Assembly: GCA_964448405.1 (NCBI GenBank)
Contig: CAYUVW010000035.1
Coordinates: 1 to 12,183, forward strand
DNA from: DAORHV01 sp964448405
GTDB taxonomy: Bacteria > Patescibacteriota > Gracilibacteria > Peribacterales > Peribacteraceae
Reading direction: 5' to 3'
Length of the DNA: 12,183 nucleotides
Part shown: positions 1 to 7,354 of the stretch, piece after piece
Layout of the letters: every line of letters begins with the position of its first letter
Position numbering within the stretch: position 1 is the first letter of the stretch
Position numbers and translations under genes: made by a program
The notes under the pieces: generated by a model
Databases searched by the model: none
What the model saw: only the letters and a program-made list of their open reading frames with translations
What the model was told of the DNA's origin: nothing

Positions 1-14
1 TCTCAAGGATCACA

Positions 15-33
15 CCGGAGAACAGTTCTCCGG
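15..33. promoter_or_regulatory. Perfect 19-bp palindrome upstream of the rmuC-like gene
   Basis: The sequence is ccggagaac-a-gttctccgg: 9-bp arms around one central A (as RNA, an 8-bp stem with a 3-nt loop). No T-run follows on either strand, so it is not a typical intrinsic terminator. It lies just before an AT-rich stretch with a TACAAT hexamer (47-52), where a -35 element would be expected. The right arm's tctccgg recurs at 106-112, inside the presumed leader. An operator is the best guess; the 3' hairpin of an upstream gene outside the window is the alternative. Confidence 0.55.
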
Positions 34-44
34 ATAAGAGATAT

Positions 45-52
45 TATACAAT
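45..52 (+). promoter_or_regulatory. Weak candidate -10 region for rmuC-pcrA
   Basis: An AT-rich block contains overlapping TATACA (45-50) and TACAAT (47-52). No matching -35 hexamer is seen 16-18 bp upstream, where the palindrome at 15-33 sits. A promoter here would give a leader of roughly 85 nt before the ATG at 144. Confidence 0.25.
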
Positions 53-143
53 ATTTATTAAAATTTAGCCATTATGAGTGGACATTCGTTCACCCGAAAG
101 AGTAATCTCCGGCAATCATCATTTGTGCTACCATCGCTCTCCT

Positions 144-1337
144 ATGACACCCCTCTACATTCTCGCCGGCCTAACCTTCCTTGTCGTCTGTTATGGCGTC
201 TTCCTGCTCAGCAGGAAGCCTGCCACCATCGCGGACACTACCGACTGGAAGAAGGAGGTCGCCGATCTGGAGAAAGACGTGGCAACCCTGAAGAAGGATC
301 TGGAATCTGAAAAGGCGGAGCGCAACAAGCTGAGCGGAGCGAATAAGCAGATGTTCGTGGAGAACACCCGGCTCAAGGCCGATGCCGATGCGTTGGCCAA
401 GGAGCGCGACACACTGCAAAAGACCATGACGAAGTTCGAGACCATGCGCGAGCAGCAGGAAAAGGAGCACCACAAATTGATCGAGAAGCAGGAGGCCGCG
501 CTGGTGGCCCTGCAGGAAGAGCGCAAACGCGTATTGGAAGACGAAGTTGCTGCCAAGCAGGAGGAAGAGGAAGAGCGCGATCGTCTGTGGAACGACCACG
601 AGAATACGGTCATCGCTGCGCTCATTGATTTGTGCAAGCAGCCGCATTTGCAGTTCACGTCGTACTCCAACAACAATCTCCCGGATGATTTCGACGGCAG
701 TTTGAAACCGGACTTCTTAATCGACTTCCTGGGCCAGTACGTGCTGTTCGATGCCAAGGTCAGCAAGGCCGAGAACTTGCAGGTGTACATCGACGACCAA
801 GTGAAGAAGACGACGGAGAAGATTAAGAAGAACTCCAAAATTTACCCACATGTGTTCCTGGTCGTACCGACCGAAGCCGTAAGCAAACTGAAGAAGTTGA
901 TGTATGCCAAAGATCAGTACTACTTCTACGTGGTATCGCGCGAGGCGCTGTCCCCCATTCTGGCTTCGCTCAAGCGCATCTCCACCTACGAACTGGCCGA
1001 GACGCTCGACCCGCAGAAGCGCGAGAACATCATTAATATGATCGCCGAACTCGCCACGCACATCAGTTACCGCAACGCGCATGAATTGATTCTGACGAAA
1101 ATGGGTGCCGATACGCTCGATCGCGTTTCTCGTACGGATCCCGAACTGGCTACGGAAGTGGAACAGAAGCGCCAGGAGAAGAAGTTCTCTGCGCTGCAGC
1201 TTTCCGAAATCAAGCGCATTGCCGGCTCATTGGCCGAGCAGAACGCCGAGATCGAAAGCTTGGCTGCGCCGAAGGCATCGGTGAATAAGAAGTCACTCGA
1301 GGCCGCCAAGAACTCCATGCTGCAGAATCTGCTGTAA
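144..1337 (+). CDS. rmuC: RmuC-like membrane-anchored DNA recombination protein (PD-(D/E)XK fold)
   Basis: 397 aa from the ATG at 144. An in-frame GTG at 78 would add 22 polar residues in front of the membrane segment and has no ribosome site, so I prefer 144, where a hydrophobic helix (about residues 3-23) starts at once. A long charged coiled coil follows (about 35-150), then a compact domain with KPDFLIDF (D190) and VLFDAKVS (D203, K205). This is the D...(D)xK pattern of the RmuC nuclease core. RmuC proteins limit inversions at short repeats and probably cut aberrant DNA structures, but their biochemistry is poorly defined. The coiled coil, membrane anchor and length fit the family. The tract tcgctctcct abuts the start, and no Shine-Dalgarno is present. 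The pcrA helicase follows 59 bp downstream on the same strand, so a repair operon is likely. Confidence 0.8.
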   Translation: MTPLYILAGLTFLVVCYGVFLLSRKPATIADTTDWKKEVADLEKDVATLKKDLESEKAERNKLSGANKQMFVENTRLKADADALAKERDTLQKTMTKFETMREQQEKEHHKLIEKQEAALVALQEERKRVLEDEVAAKQEEEEERDRLWNDHENTVIAALIDLCKQPHLQFTSYSNNNLPDDFDGSLKPDFLIDFLGQYVLFDAKVSKAENLQVYIDDQVKKTTEKIKKNSKIYPHVFLVVPTEAVSKLKKLMYAKDQYYFYVVSREALSPILASLKRISTYELAETLDPQKRENIINMIAELATHISYRNAHELILTKMGADTLDRVSRTDPELATEVEQKRQEKKFSALQLSEIKRIAGSLAEQNAEIESLAAPKASVNKKSLEAAKNSMLQNLL

Positions 1338-1396
1338 AAGTTTTCGCACGTATCGCCGTCACCTCGGTTCGGGTACGATCCGGTTCCAACTTCTTG

Positions 1397-3673
1397 ATGC
1401 TCGAAAACGACGTCATCTTCGGCCACTTGAATCCCCTGCAGCGCCAAGCCGTGGAAACGCTGGAAGGCCCGGTGTTGATTTTGGCAGGAGCCGGTTCGGG
1501 CAAGACCCGCGCGCTGACGCACCGCATCGCCAACCTGATGGCTCAGGGCATTCCGCCGTGGAATATTTTGGCGGTGACGTTCACGAACAAGGCGGCAAAC
1601 GAAATGAAGGCGCGCATCCGCAAGTTGCTGAAAATCGCCGACGAATCCGGTACCGACCCCAGCCACATGCCGCACATGGGCACCTTCCACTCCATTTGCG
1701 TACGCATGTTGCGCCGCGATATCGAGGCGATCGGACGTGACCGCAACTTCGTGATCTACGACGGCGACGACCAGGACAAAGCCATGGGCATGGTGCTGAA
1801 GGAGTTGCAAATCGCACCCGAAGAAATGAAGTCACGCGCCGCGCTGTCGGCAATCGGCCGATTCAAGTGCGAGGCCATGTCCCCCGCCGCGGTGAAGGCC
1901 CAGGCCACCACCTGGCAGACCCAGCGCCTGTCGTCCATTTACTCGAAATACCAGTCCATGCTGAAGGAAAGCAACGCGCTGGACTTCGACGACCTGCTGA
2001 ACGAAACGTTGCGCATGCTGCAGGAGTGCCCAGACGTGCTGAAGCGCTACCAGAACCAGTGGCAGTACATTCACGTGGATGAGTACCAAGATACCAACCA
2101 CGTGCAGTACATGCTGGTGAGTCTGCTGTCGCAGGAGCATCGCAACATCTGCGTGATCGGCGACCCCGACCAGTCCATTTACGCATTCCGCGGCGCCGAC
2201 ATCCGTAACATTCTGGAATTCAAGAACGAGAACAAAGACGCCGTGATCATTAAACTGGAACAGAACTACCGTTCCACACAGCTGATTTTGGACGGTGCCG
2301 ACGGTGTGATCGCCGCCAACCCGGACCGACCACCCAAGAAGATGTGGACCGACCGCAAAACCGGACCGAAAATCGCGCTGGAGGAAGTCGGCGACGAACG
2401 TGCCGAAGCCGAGCGTGCCATTCGCAGTGTGATGCAACACCAGAAGGAAGGCATGACGTTGTCGGACCAGGTGATTTTGTACCGCACCAACGCTCAGTCA
2501 CGCTTGTTCGAAGAGGCGTGTTTGCGCTTGGGAGTCCCCTACCGCATCGTCGGCGGCATGAAATTCTACGCCCGCCGCGAAGTGAAGGACGTGCTGGCCT
2601 ACCTCTTCACGATCTTGAACCCCAGCGACACCATTTCGCTGCTGCGCGTCATTAACGTGCCGTCACGCAAGATCGGCAACACGACCATGGGCCGCCTGCA
2701 GCAGTACTGCAACGAGCGCAGTCTCAGCTTGTGGCAGGCAATCAAGCACATCGAAATGGTGGACGGACTCAATGAACCCACGAAGAAACGTCTGTCCGAA
2801 TTCGGCCTGACCATCACCAAACTCCAGCAGCGCGCCAACGAAGTGACCGTGAGCAACCTGACCACTGAACTGCTGAAAGAAGTAGGCATGGAGAAATGGC
2901 TGCGCGACGGCACCGAGGAAGGTGAAACGCGCTGGCAGAACGTGCTGGAGTTGCTCTCCGTCATGCACAAGTACGACGCACTGGAACCCAAAGTCTCGCT
3001 GACAAGCTTCTTGGAGGAAGCCGCACTGATCTCCGAGGTCGACAAGCTGGAGGCACCCGGCGACGCGCTCACCCTTATGACGCTACACCTCTGCAAAGGA
3101 CTGGAGTTCCAGTCAGTGATTATCGGCGGTTGCGAGGAAGGCGTGTTCCCGCACAGCATGTCGCACATGGACAAAGCGCAGTTGGAAGAGGAGCGCCGTC
3201 TCATGTACGTGGGTATGACGCGCTCCAAGGAGCATTTGCGCCTCATGCACGCACGCAGCCGCATGTTGTGGGGCGAGACGCAGAGCAACGTACGCAGCCG
3301 TTTCCTGGACGACATTCCGAGCAGCGTACTGGAAGTAAAGAGCGATGATATGGGCAGCAAGTACGGCTGGCTGAGCAGCCAACGTTCATCGTTCTCGAAT
3401 ATCAAGACGTCACATCGCACGAGCGGCAACGACTTCAACCAAGACGTGTCGGATATTTTCGAAAATGATTCGCAAGATGCAGCTGAAGGCTACAACGCAG
3501 CAGATGCCATCGCCGACGGCAGCCGCGTACTCCATAAGGTTTTCGGTCTTGGCACCGTGGAACGCCGCTTGGGAGACATTGTGGAAATCCGCTTCGACAG
3601 CGGCAATACCAAGAAGTTGGCACTGAGCATTGCTCCGCTGCAGTTGCTGGAAGGCGCCGAAGCCGCATCATAA
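1397..3673 (+). CDS. pcrA: ATP-dependent DNA helicase PcrA/UvrD (superfamily 1A)
   Basis: 758 aa, normal length for PcrA/UvrD. The ATG at 1397 is chosen over the TTG at 1394. Motifs run in order: Q-motif LNPLQRQAV (11-19), Walker A GAGSGKT (31-37), motif Ia VTFTNKAANEM, motif II DEYQD (228-232), motif III GDPDQSIYAFRGAD, motif IV QNYRST, motif V HLCKGLEF (564-571) and motif VI ERRLMYVGMTRSKEH (about 598-612). The C-terminus (about 705-750) is a Tudor-like domain, VLHKVFGLGTVERR...APLQLL, which in PcrA contacts RNA polymerase. The family unwinds DNA 3'-5' in nucleotide-excision repair, replication restart and removal of transcription conflicts. Motif V has LC where HAAK or HSAK is common, a mild variation. 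There is no Shine-Dalgarno; the region before the start (ccaacttcttg) is C/T-leaning. It probably shares a transcript with the RmuC-like gene upstream. PcrA versus UvrD naming is not settled by sequence alone. Confidence 0.93.
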   Translation: MLENDVIFGHLNPLQRQAVETLEGPVLILAGAGSGKTRALTHRIANLMAQGIPPWNILAVTFTNKAANEMKARIRKLLKIADESGTDPSHMPHMGTFHSICVRMLRRDIEAIGRDRNFVIYDGDDQDKAMGMVLKELQIAPEEMKSRAALSAIGRFKCEAMSPAAVKAQATTWQTQRLSSIYSKYQSMLKESNALDFDDLLNETLRMLQECPDVLKRYQNQWQYIHVDEYQDTNHVQYMLVSLLSQEHRNICVIGDPDQSIYAFRGADIRNILEFKNENKDAVIIKLEQNYRSTQLILDGADGVIAANPDRPPKKMWTDRKTGPKIALEEVGDERAEAERAIRSVMQHQKEGMTLSDQVILYRTNAQSRLFEEACLRLGVPYRIVGGMKFYARREVKDVLAYLFTILNPSDTISLLRVINVPSRKIGNTTMGRLQQYCNERSLSLWQAIKHIEMVDGLNEPTKKRLSEFGLTITKLQQRANEVTVSNLTTELLKEVGMEKWLRDGTEEGETRWQNVLELLSVMHKYDALEPKVSLTSFLEEAALISEVDKLEAPGDALTLMTLHLCKGLEFQSVIIGGCEEGVFPHSMSHMDKAQLEEERRLMYVGMTRSKEHLRLMHARSRMLWGETQSNVRSRFLDDIPSSVLEVKSDDMGSKYGWLSSQRSSFSNIKTSHRTSGNDFNQDVSDIFENDSQDAAEGYNAADAIADGSRVLHKVFGLGTVERRLGDIVEIRFDSGNTKKLALSIAPLQLLEGAEAAS

Positions 3674-3725
3674 AAAAAATCCCACACTCCCCGCAGCAGG
3701 GACGTCGCTTCACGGCACATCAATA

Positions 3726-3744
3726 CTGCGACACGATGTCGCAG
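3726..3744. repeat. Perfect inverted repeat (hairpin) downstream of pcrA
   Basis: ctgcgaca-cga-tgtcgcag: an 8-bp perfect stem with a 3-nt loop, 52 bp after the pcrA stop. No T-run follows on either strand, so it is not a canonical intrinsic terminator. It could stabilise the pcrA mRNA 3' end or bind a protein. Confidence 0.5.
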
Positions 3745-3767
3745 CTACGGGAATAGTTGCAACCAAT

Positions 3768-3791
3768 AAAAAAACTCCGGGACGTTCCCGG
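3768..3791 (-). terminator. Intrinsic terminator of the secreted serine-rich protein gene
   Basis: Read on the minus strand: ccggga-acg-tcccgg (6-bp stem, 3-nt loop), then AG and seven T, about 30 bp beyond the TAG stop at 3820-3822. Stem plus U-tract is the canonical layout. A second minus-strand T8 run lies at 3672-3679 behind a weak 4-bp stem and may be a back-up. Confidence 0.75.
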
Positions 3792-3819
3792 GGTCTTGGA
3801 GCCATGGAATCCTTGGAGT

Positions 3820-5055
3820 CTAGTATTTGTACAGCGTTCCACTTGCCACTGCGCCTCCATCGGTCGACAGCCACTGAAAGGTGCTGGTGCCATCGGACCA
3901 GGTCACGCTGCCAGGAACGGTGATGGTGCCGCCATTGTTTATGGTAAACCGCACGCCGGCCTGGAGAGTGTTGGCAGGAACCGCAACGTCGGCATAGACG
4001 TTGAATGTTTTGACAGTGTCGATAACCCCAATGGCGCTCATACCCGAACAGGTGGCGATGCCGCTGGAGACCGAGCACGGGTAACGCGTGGAATCTCCGT
4101 CCTGGCCGATTTTCACATTGGTGACCTGCACGTTGCCGGTCTGCTCGATTTGGAATGCAATGCTGCTAATGCTGACCTGTGCATTGCTGTCGCCTTTGCG
4201 TGCTGTGAAACGAAACGATCCCATTTTACGATCGGTACCCGAGAACAAGAATTCCTGCGCTGCCCCGGCATTGGTAACGGAGGCGATAACACCTCGTGCC
4301 GTCTGGAACGTGGGGAACGTGTCGGTGGAAACCTGCGTGTACTTGCGGTTGCTCCATACGCCGTCACCCTCGATGACTACGTTCTGTACGTGCACCAACA
4401 AAGCGCTGACCCCACCAAGATCTTTGCTCATGAGCACGGGGCGAACGTAGAAACGGTGCTCATCGCGCTGCGCCACCACCAACGTACTACTCGGCACCCG
4501 CAGCACGTACGTGCGATTGGTGGGACTGGAATCGGTCACGGTCGCGCGTCCGAGCAAGCGCTTGTCTTGGTCGTACACAAGCAGAGAATCGATGGCCGTA
4601 TCGCCGACACTCACATTCACGCGGATAGCGGTGATGGACAGAGCCTCTTCATACAAAAACACTTTGAATCCCGCCAACATGGGGCCATTGCGGTCACCCA
4701 ACACCAGGAATTGCGACTGCACCACGGTGTCGCTATTCGGATCCATGGAGACCGATGACGCCGAGGACGAAACCGAAGAGGACACAGAGGAGTGTGAGGA
4801 CGACACCGACGACGAGCGACTGCTGCTCATGGAGCTGGAGCGCGATGAACTGCGGCTGCTGGCCATGGGCGGCAAGCAACGCGGAGCACGACCGATGCGC
4901 AACATGCGCTTGGCGAGGCGGATTTGCGCCGTGGTCATGCAGGTTTTGGCCGGAGAAACGGCTGCCGCATCAACGGTTCCGGCAGTGGATAGACCTGTTT
5001 GAATGGCTACCAGAGCCAACAGAGCGATTGTAGAGACTGAAACGAGCAAACGCAT
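3820..5055 (-). CDS. Secreted or surface protein with Ser-rich linker and C-terminal beta-rich region
   Basis: 411 aa from the ATG at 5055. The open frame extends upstream to 5163, but the Met at 5055 begins a clear signal peptide (MRLLVSVSTIALLALVAIQT), with likely cleavage near residue 30 (VDAA). A short segment with Cys39 and Cys60 follows, then a low-complexity linker (about 66-103) of S with R, M, V, H and A. The remaining ~300 residues alternate hydrophobic and polar residues as in beta-sandwich domains, probably two (about 112-235 and 253-411); the second has Cys327/Cys336. I do not recognise a named family. Serine-rich linkers of this kind are common in exported proteins of Patescibacteria, so a cell-surface role is inferred. 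The leader is ttctcccccattcaccc directly before ATG, with no Shine-Dalgarno. The gene is divergent from ksgA with about 36 bp between starts, and ends at a good terminator (3768-3791). Confidence 0.8.
   Translation of the reverse strand: MRLLVSVSTIALLALVAIQTGLSTAGTVDAAAVSPAKTCMTTAQIRLAKRMLRIGRAPRCLPPMASSRSSSRSSSMSSSRSSSVSSSHSSVSSSVSSSASSVSMDPNSDTVVQSQFLVLGDRNGPMLAGFKVFLYEEALSITAIRVNVSVGDTAIDSLLVYDQDKRLLGRATVTDSSPTNRTYVLRVPSSTLVVAQRDEHRFYVRPVLMSKDLGGVSALLVHVQNVVIEGDGVWSNRKYTQVSTDTFPTFQTARGVIASVTNAGAAQEFLFSGTDRKMGSFRFTARKGDSNAQVSISSIAFQIEQTGNVQVTNVKIGQDGDSTRYPCSVSSGIATCSGMSAIGVIDTVKTFNVYADVAVPANTLQAGVRFTINNGGTITVPGSVTWSDGTSTFQWLSTDGGAVASGTLYKY
4747..4860 (-). repeat. Serine-rich low-complexity coding segment
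   Basis: Encodes residues about 66-103 of the secreted protein: short S-runs (usually three) separated by R, M, V, H or A. Serine codons are mixed rather than one repeated unit, so this is protein-level low complexity kept by selection rather than a fresh microsatellite. Confidence 0.75.
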
Positions 5056-5072
5056 GGGTGAATGGGGGAGAA
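5056..5072 (-). promoter_or_regulatory. Pyrimidine-rich leader directly before the secreted-protein start
   Basis: Minus-strand text ttctcccccattcaccc ends at the ATG at 5055. No purine Shine-Dalgarno is present. It is one of several similar leaders in this window. On the + strand the same bases read as a G-rich run ahead of ksgA. Confidence 0.45.
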
Positions 5073-5091
5073 AGTGCGGCATACTGTGTGC

Positions 5092-5919
5092 ATGCTCGCG
5101 GACGAAGTACGTCAGTTTCTGGCCGAGAAGAAGATTTGGCTCAACACCGATTTGGGGCAACATTTCCTTGTCGCCGAAGAGGTACTGGAGATCATTGTCG
5201 CCGCCGCCGAGATTGGCCCCACGGACCGCGTGGTGGAAATCGGACCTGGCATCGGCATCCTTACGCGGGAATTACTGTATCAAGCTGCCAAAGTGACGGC
5301 AATTGAGATCGATGAGAGAATGATCGGCTTACTGCGCGAGTTCGTTGCGCGCGGAAGCGAGGAACGTGGAACTCCGCGTGCGGAACTCTGTATGGTGACG
5401 GGAAATGCGCTGCGGAGTGACTTGCCGAAAAGCCCCTATAAGGTCGTGGCGAACATTCCCTATCACATTACGTCTCCCCTGTTGCGTCACGTATTCTTGG
5501 AAACCCCGGTGCGACCCACATCGCTCACACTCCTTATTCAGCGCGAAGTCGCTGAAAATATTTGCGGCGAAGGCAGTGATGGACTGCTCACCATTTTGGT
5601 GAACCTGTTCGGCAAACCGAGCCTGCTGGCCATTGTGCCGCCGGAAGCGTTCTTGCCTCCACCCAAAGTGGATTCGGCTGTGCTGCAGATTGATTGCTAC
5701 GACAAGCCCAAAACGGACCCCCAGACGGTGAACAAAATCCTCACCCTGGCAAAGCATGCATTCAGTCAAAAACGGAAAATGCTCAGCAACACGCTGGCGA
5801 AATTACCAGGCGGAACAGAGGCACTGGCCGCATGCGGCGTGGAACTTACCCGACGGCCGCAAACGCTAACAGTGGAGGAGTGGATCGGAATCGCCAAAGC
5901 GATGGCTGCCAATGCCTAA
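5092..5919 (+). CDS. rsmA (ksgA): 16S rRNA (adenine1518/1519-N6,N6)-dimethyltransferase KsgA/RsmA
   Basis: 275 aa from the ATG at 5092. In-frame ATG 5062, GTG 5074 and GTG 5086 are alternatives; 5092 places the family motif LGQHFL at residue 21, close to the usual position. SAM-binding motif I is VVEIGPGIGILT (47-58), the acidic ribose-binding residue is E72 (AIEID), motif III is GNAL (104-107), and the catalytic motif IV is N121-IPY. The C-terminal KVDSAVLQID and the helical tail are also typical. KsgA dimethylates two adjacent adenosines in helix 45 of 16S rRNA, a late check in small-subunit assembly. Motif III usually has D where N105 stands. A ggggga run (5064-5069) precedes the start region but is badly spaced for 5092. 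The stop overlaps comEC by 8 bp, which implies translational coupling. Confidence 0.93.
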   Translation: MLADEVRQFLAEKKIWLNTDLGQHFLVAEEVLEIIVAAAEIGPTDRVVEIGPGIGILTRELLYQAAKVTAIEIDERMIGLLREFVARGSEERGTPRAELCMVTGNALRSDLPKSPYKVVANIPYHITSPLLRHVFLETPVRPTSLTLLIQREVAENICGEGSDGLLTILVNLFGKPSLLAIVPPEAFLPPPKVDSAVLQIDCYDKPKTDPQTVNKILTLAKHAFSQKRKMLSNTLAKLPGGTEALAACGVELTRRPQTLTVEEWIGIAKAMAANA

Positions 5920-7351
5920 CATGAAAGCTTCGCGCCTCAGCTACGGAATGCTGCTGTCGTTTCTTGCGACAATGTTTGCATTGCGCTGGTGGCAGATGCC
6001 GGCATATCCGAACGCAGTGTGGATGACTCTGGCTATAGCGCTTGCCGCAATGCTCGTTTTGGCACTTGTCCCCCATTCTCGAAATACGGCGATCATTGGC
6101 GCGGCAATGCTCCTTGGAACGGGTCTGGCCATGTTCAGCGTGGGACGCACGACACATGTACTCACGAACCAGAACATTGAAAACTTCGCCGATGAACGAT
6201 CGTACACTCTCTCCGGAATAATTGTAGAAGCCCCCGACAAGCGCCAGATGCAAACAAAACTGGCAATACGTGCGGACACCCTGACGACCTCGACCGGTGT
6301 CGTGCATCGTGTTTCCGGAAGAGTCCTCGTGACCAATCGCTCCGGCTGGCCGGACGTTGGATTCGGCGATGAAGTCCGTGCGTATGGCGCACTGAAGAAA
6401 CCCGGCGTCATCGAAGATTTTTCCTACGACGACTACCTGAGCCTGCGCGACATCTACGCCGTCATGCCCAAAGCACAGGTCACACTGCTCATGCCGCTCT
6501 CGCAGCGCACGGATGCGAGTTGGCTAGACCGCGTATTCGCCGGCATTTACGCCATGCGCGACCGCTTCGAACTGCAGATTGCACGCATGCAACCCGAGCC
6601 GCAGGCATCGCTGTTGACCGGCCTACTGACCGGCTCGCGCGGCGGCATGCCGCAGGATCTGCTGGATGCATTCCGCACCGCCGGACTCAGTCATATCGTG
6701 GCAATCAGCGGCTACAACATCACGATTATCATTACGCTGGTCGGCGGCATGCTGTTCTGGTTGCCGCTCAAGCGTCGTTTCCCACTGCTGGTCATCGGCA
6801 TAACATTGTTCACCGTCTTCGTAGGCGCCAGTGCTTCGGTGGTGCGCGCGGCTGTCATGGGCATTCTGGGGTTATGCGCACTGCAGACAAATCGCCAAGC
6901 CAACATTCGGTTGCTGGTGCTGTGGACTGCGTTCTTCATGCTGCTCATGAATCCCAAGCAATTGTGGTTCGACGCCGGATTCCAGCTGTCGTTTCTGGCG
7001 GTCATGGGCTTGGCGGAATTGTCCAAACCACTGGGAAAGGGATTGCAATGGCTGCCTGAAACACTTGGCATTCGCGATTCGCTTATAGCGACACTGGCTG
7101 CGCAAATCGCAACATTGCCGCTGAGCATGCTCGTCTTTCGACAGCTTTCCTTGGTGGCCCCATTCGCCAATATTCTGGTGGCACCGCTCATTCCGCTGGC
7201 GATGCTGTTCGGATTCATCGGCACAGTACTCAGTTTCGCTTGGCAACCGCTTGGACTGCTGCCGTCCTACGCGGCATGGGGGCTGCTGAATGTGATTATG
7301 GTCCTTACGAAACTCAGCGCCGCACTTCCATTTGCAGCCGTATATTGGTAA
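5912..7351 (+). CDS. comEC: ComEC/Rec2-family DNA-uptake channel protein, without MBL domain
   Basis: 479 aa. The ATG at 5912 lies inside the ksgA stop region (8-bp overlap); an ATG at 5921 is the alternative. The N-terminal third has hydrophobic helices (about 12-28, 36-53, 60-77) followed by a soluble beta-rich part (about 95-195), as in DUF4131. The Competence domain begins around residue 228, with SHIVAISGYNITII (260-273, family SHLLAISGLHV...), ASVVRAAVMG and FDAGFQLSFLAVMGL, and has many membrane helices to the C-terminus. ComEC carries single-stranded DNA across the inner membrane during natural transformation. The C-terminal metallo-beta-lactamase domain found in many long ComEC proteins is absent; the frame ends normally at TAA, so this is a short family form rather than a break. 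It stops 3 bp before the convergent methyltransferase gene. Confidence 0.9.
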   Translation: MPNMKASRLSYGMLLSFLATMFALRWWQMPAYPNAVWMTLAIALAAMLVLALVPHSRNTAIIGAAMLLGTGLAMFSVGRTTHVLTNQNIENFADERSYTLSGIIVEAPDKRQMQTKLAIRADTLTTSTGVVHRVSGRVLVTNRSGWPDVGFGDEVRAYGALKKPGVIEDFSYDDYLSLRDIYAVMPKAQVTLLMPLSQRTDASWLDRVFAGIYAMRDRFELQIARMQPEPQASLLTGLLTGSRGGMPQDLLDAFRTAGLSHIVAISGYNITIIITLVGGMLFWLPLKRRFPLLVIGITLFTVFVGASASVVRAAVMGILGLCALQTNRQANIRLLVLWTAFFMLLMNPKQLWFDAGFQLSFLAVMGLAELSKPLGKGLQWLPETLGIRDSLIATLAAQIATLPLSMLVFRQLSLVAPFANILVAPLIPLAMLFGFIGTVLSFAWQPLGLLPSYAAWGLLNVIMVLTKLSAALPFAAVYW

Positions 7352-7354
7352 GCA

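Noticed and set aside
74..310. 78-codon frame beginning MSGHSFTRKSN
   Set aside because: It overlaps the start of the RmuC-like gene in another frame, with basic shadow-like composition and no ribosome site.
3680..3702. Second minus-strand terminator at the pcrA stop
   Set aside because: The T8 run is good, but the stem is only TCCC/GGGA with a long loop; it is mentioned only as a possible back-up.
3757..4758. 333-codon open frame on the + strand
   Set aside because: It is antisense to the secreted serine-rich protein, has no recognisable domain, and the minus-strand frame has a signal peptide, leader and terminator.
4747..4860. Apparent tandem DNA repeat or CRISPR-like periodicity
   Set aside because: The periodicity comes from serine triplets in a coding linker with mixed codons; there are no constant repeats with unique spacers.
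5065..5074. gggggaga run as a Shine-Dalgarno for ksgA
   Set aside because: Spacing is about 3 nt to GTG 5074 and over 20 nt to ATG 5092, so it fits no likely start; it is the complement of the neighbour's pyrimidine leader.
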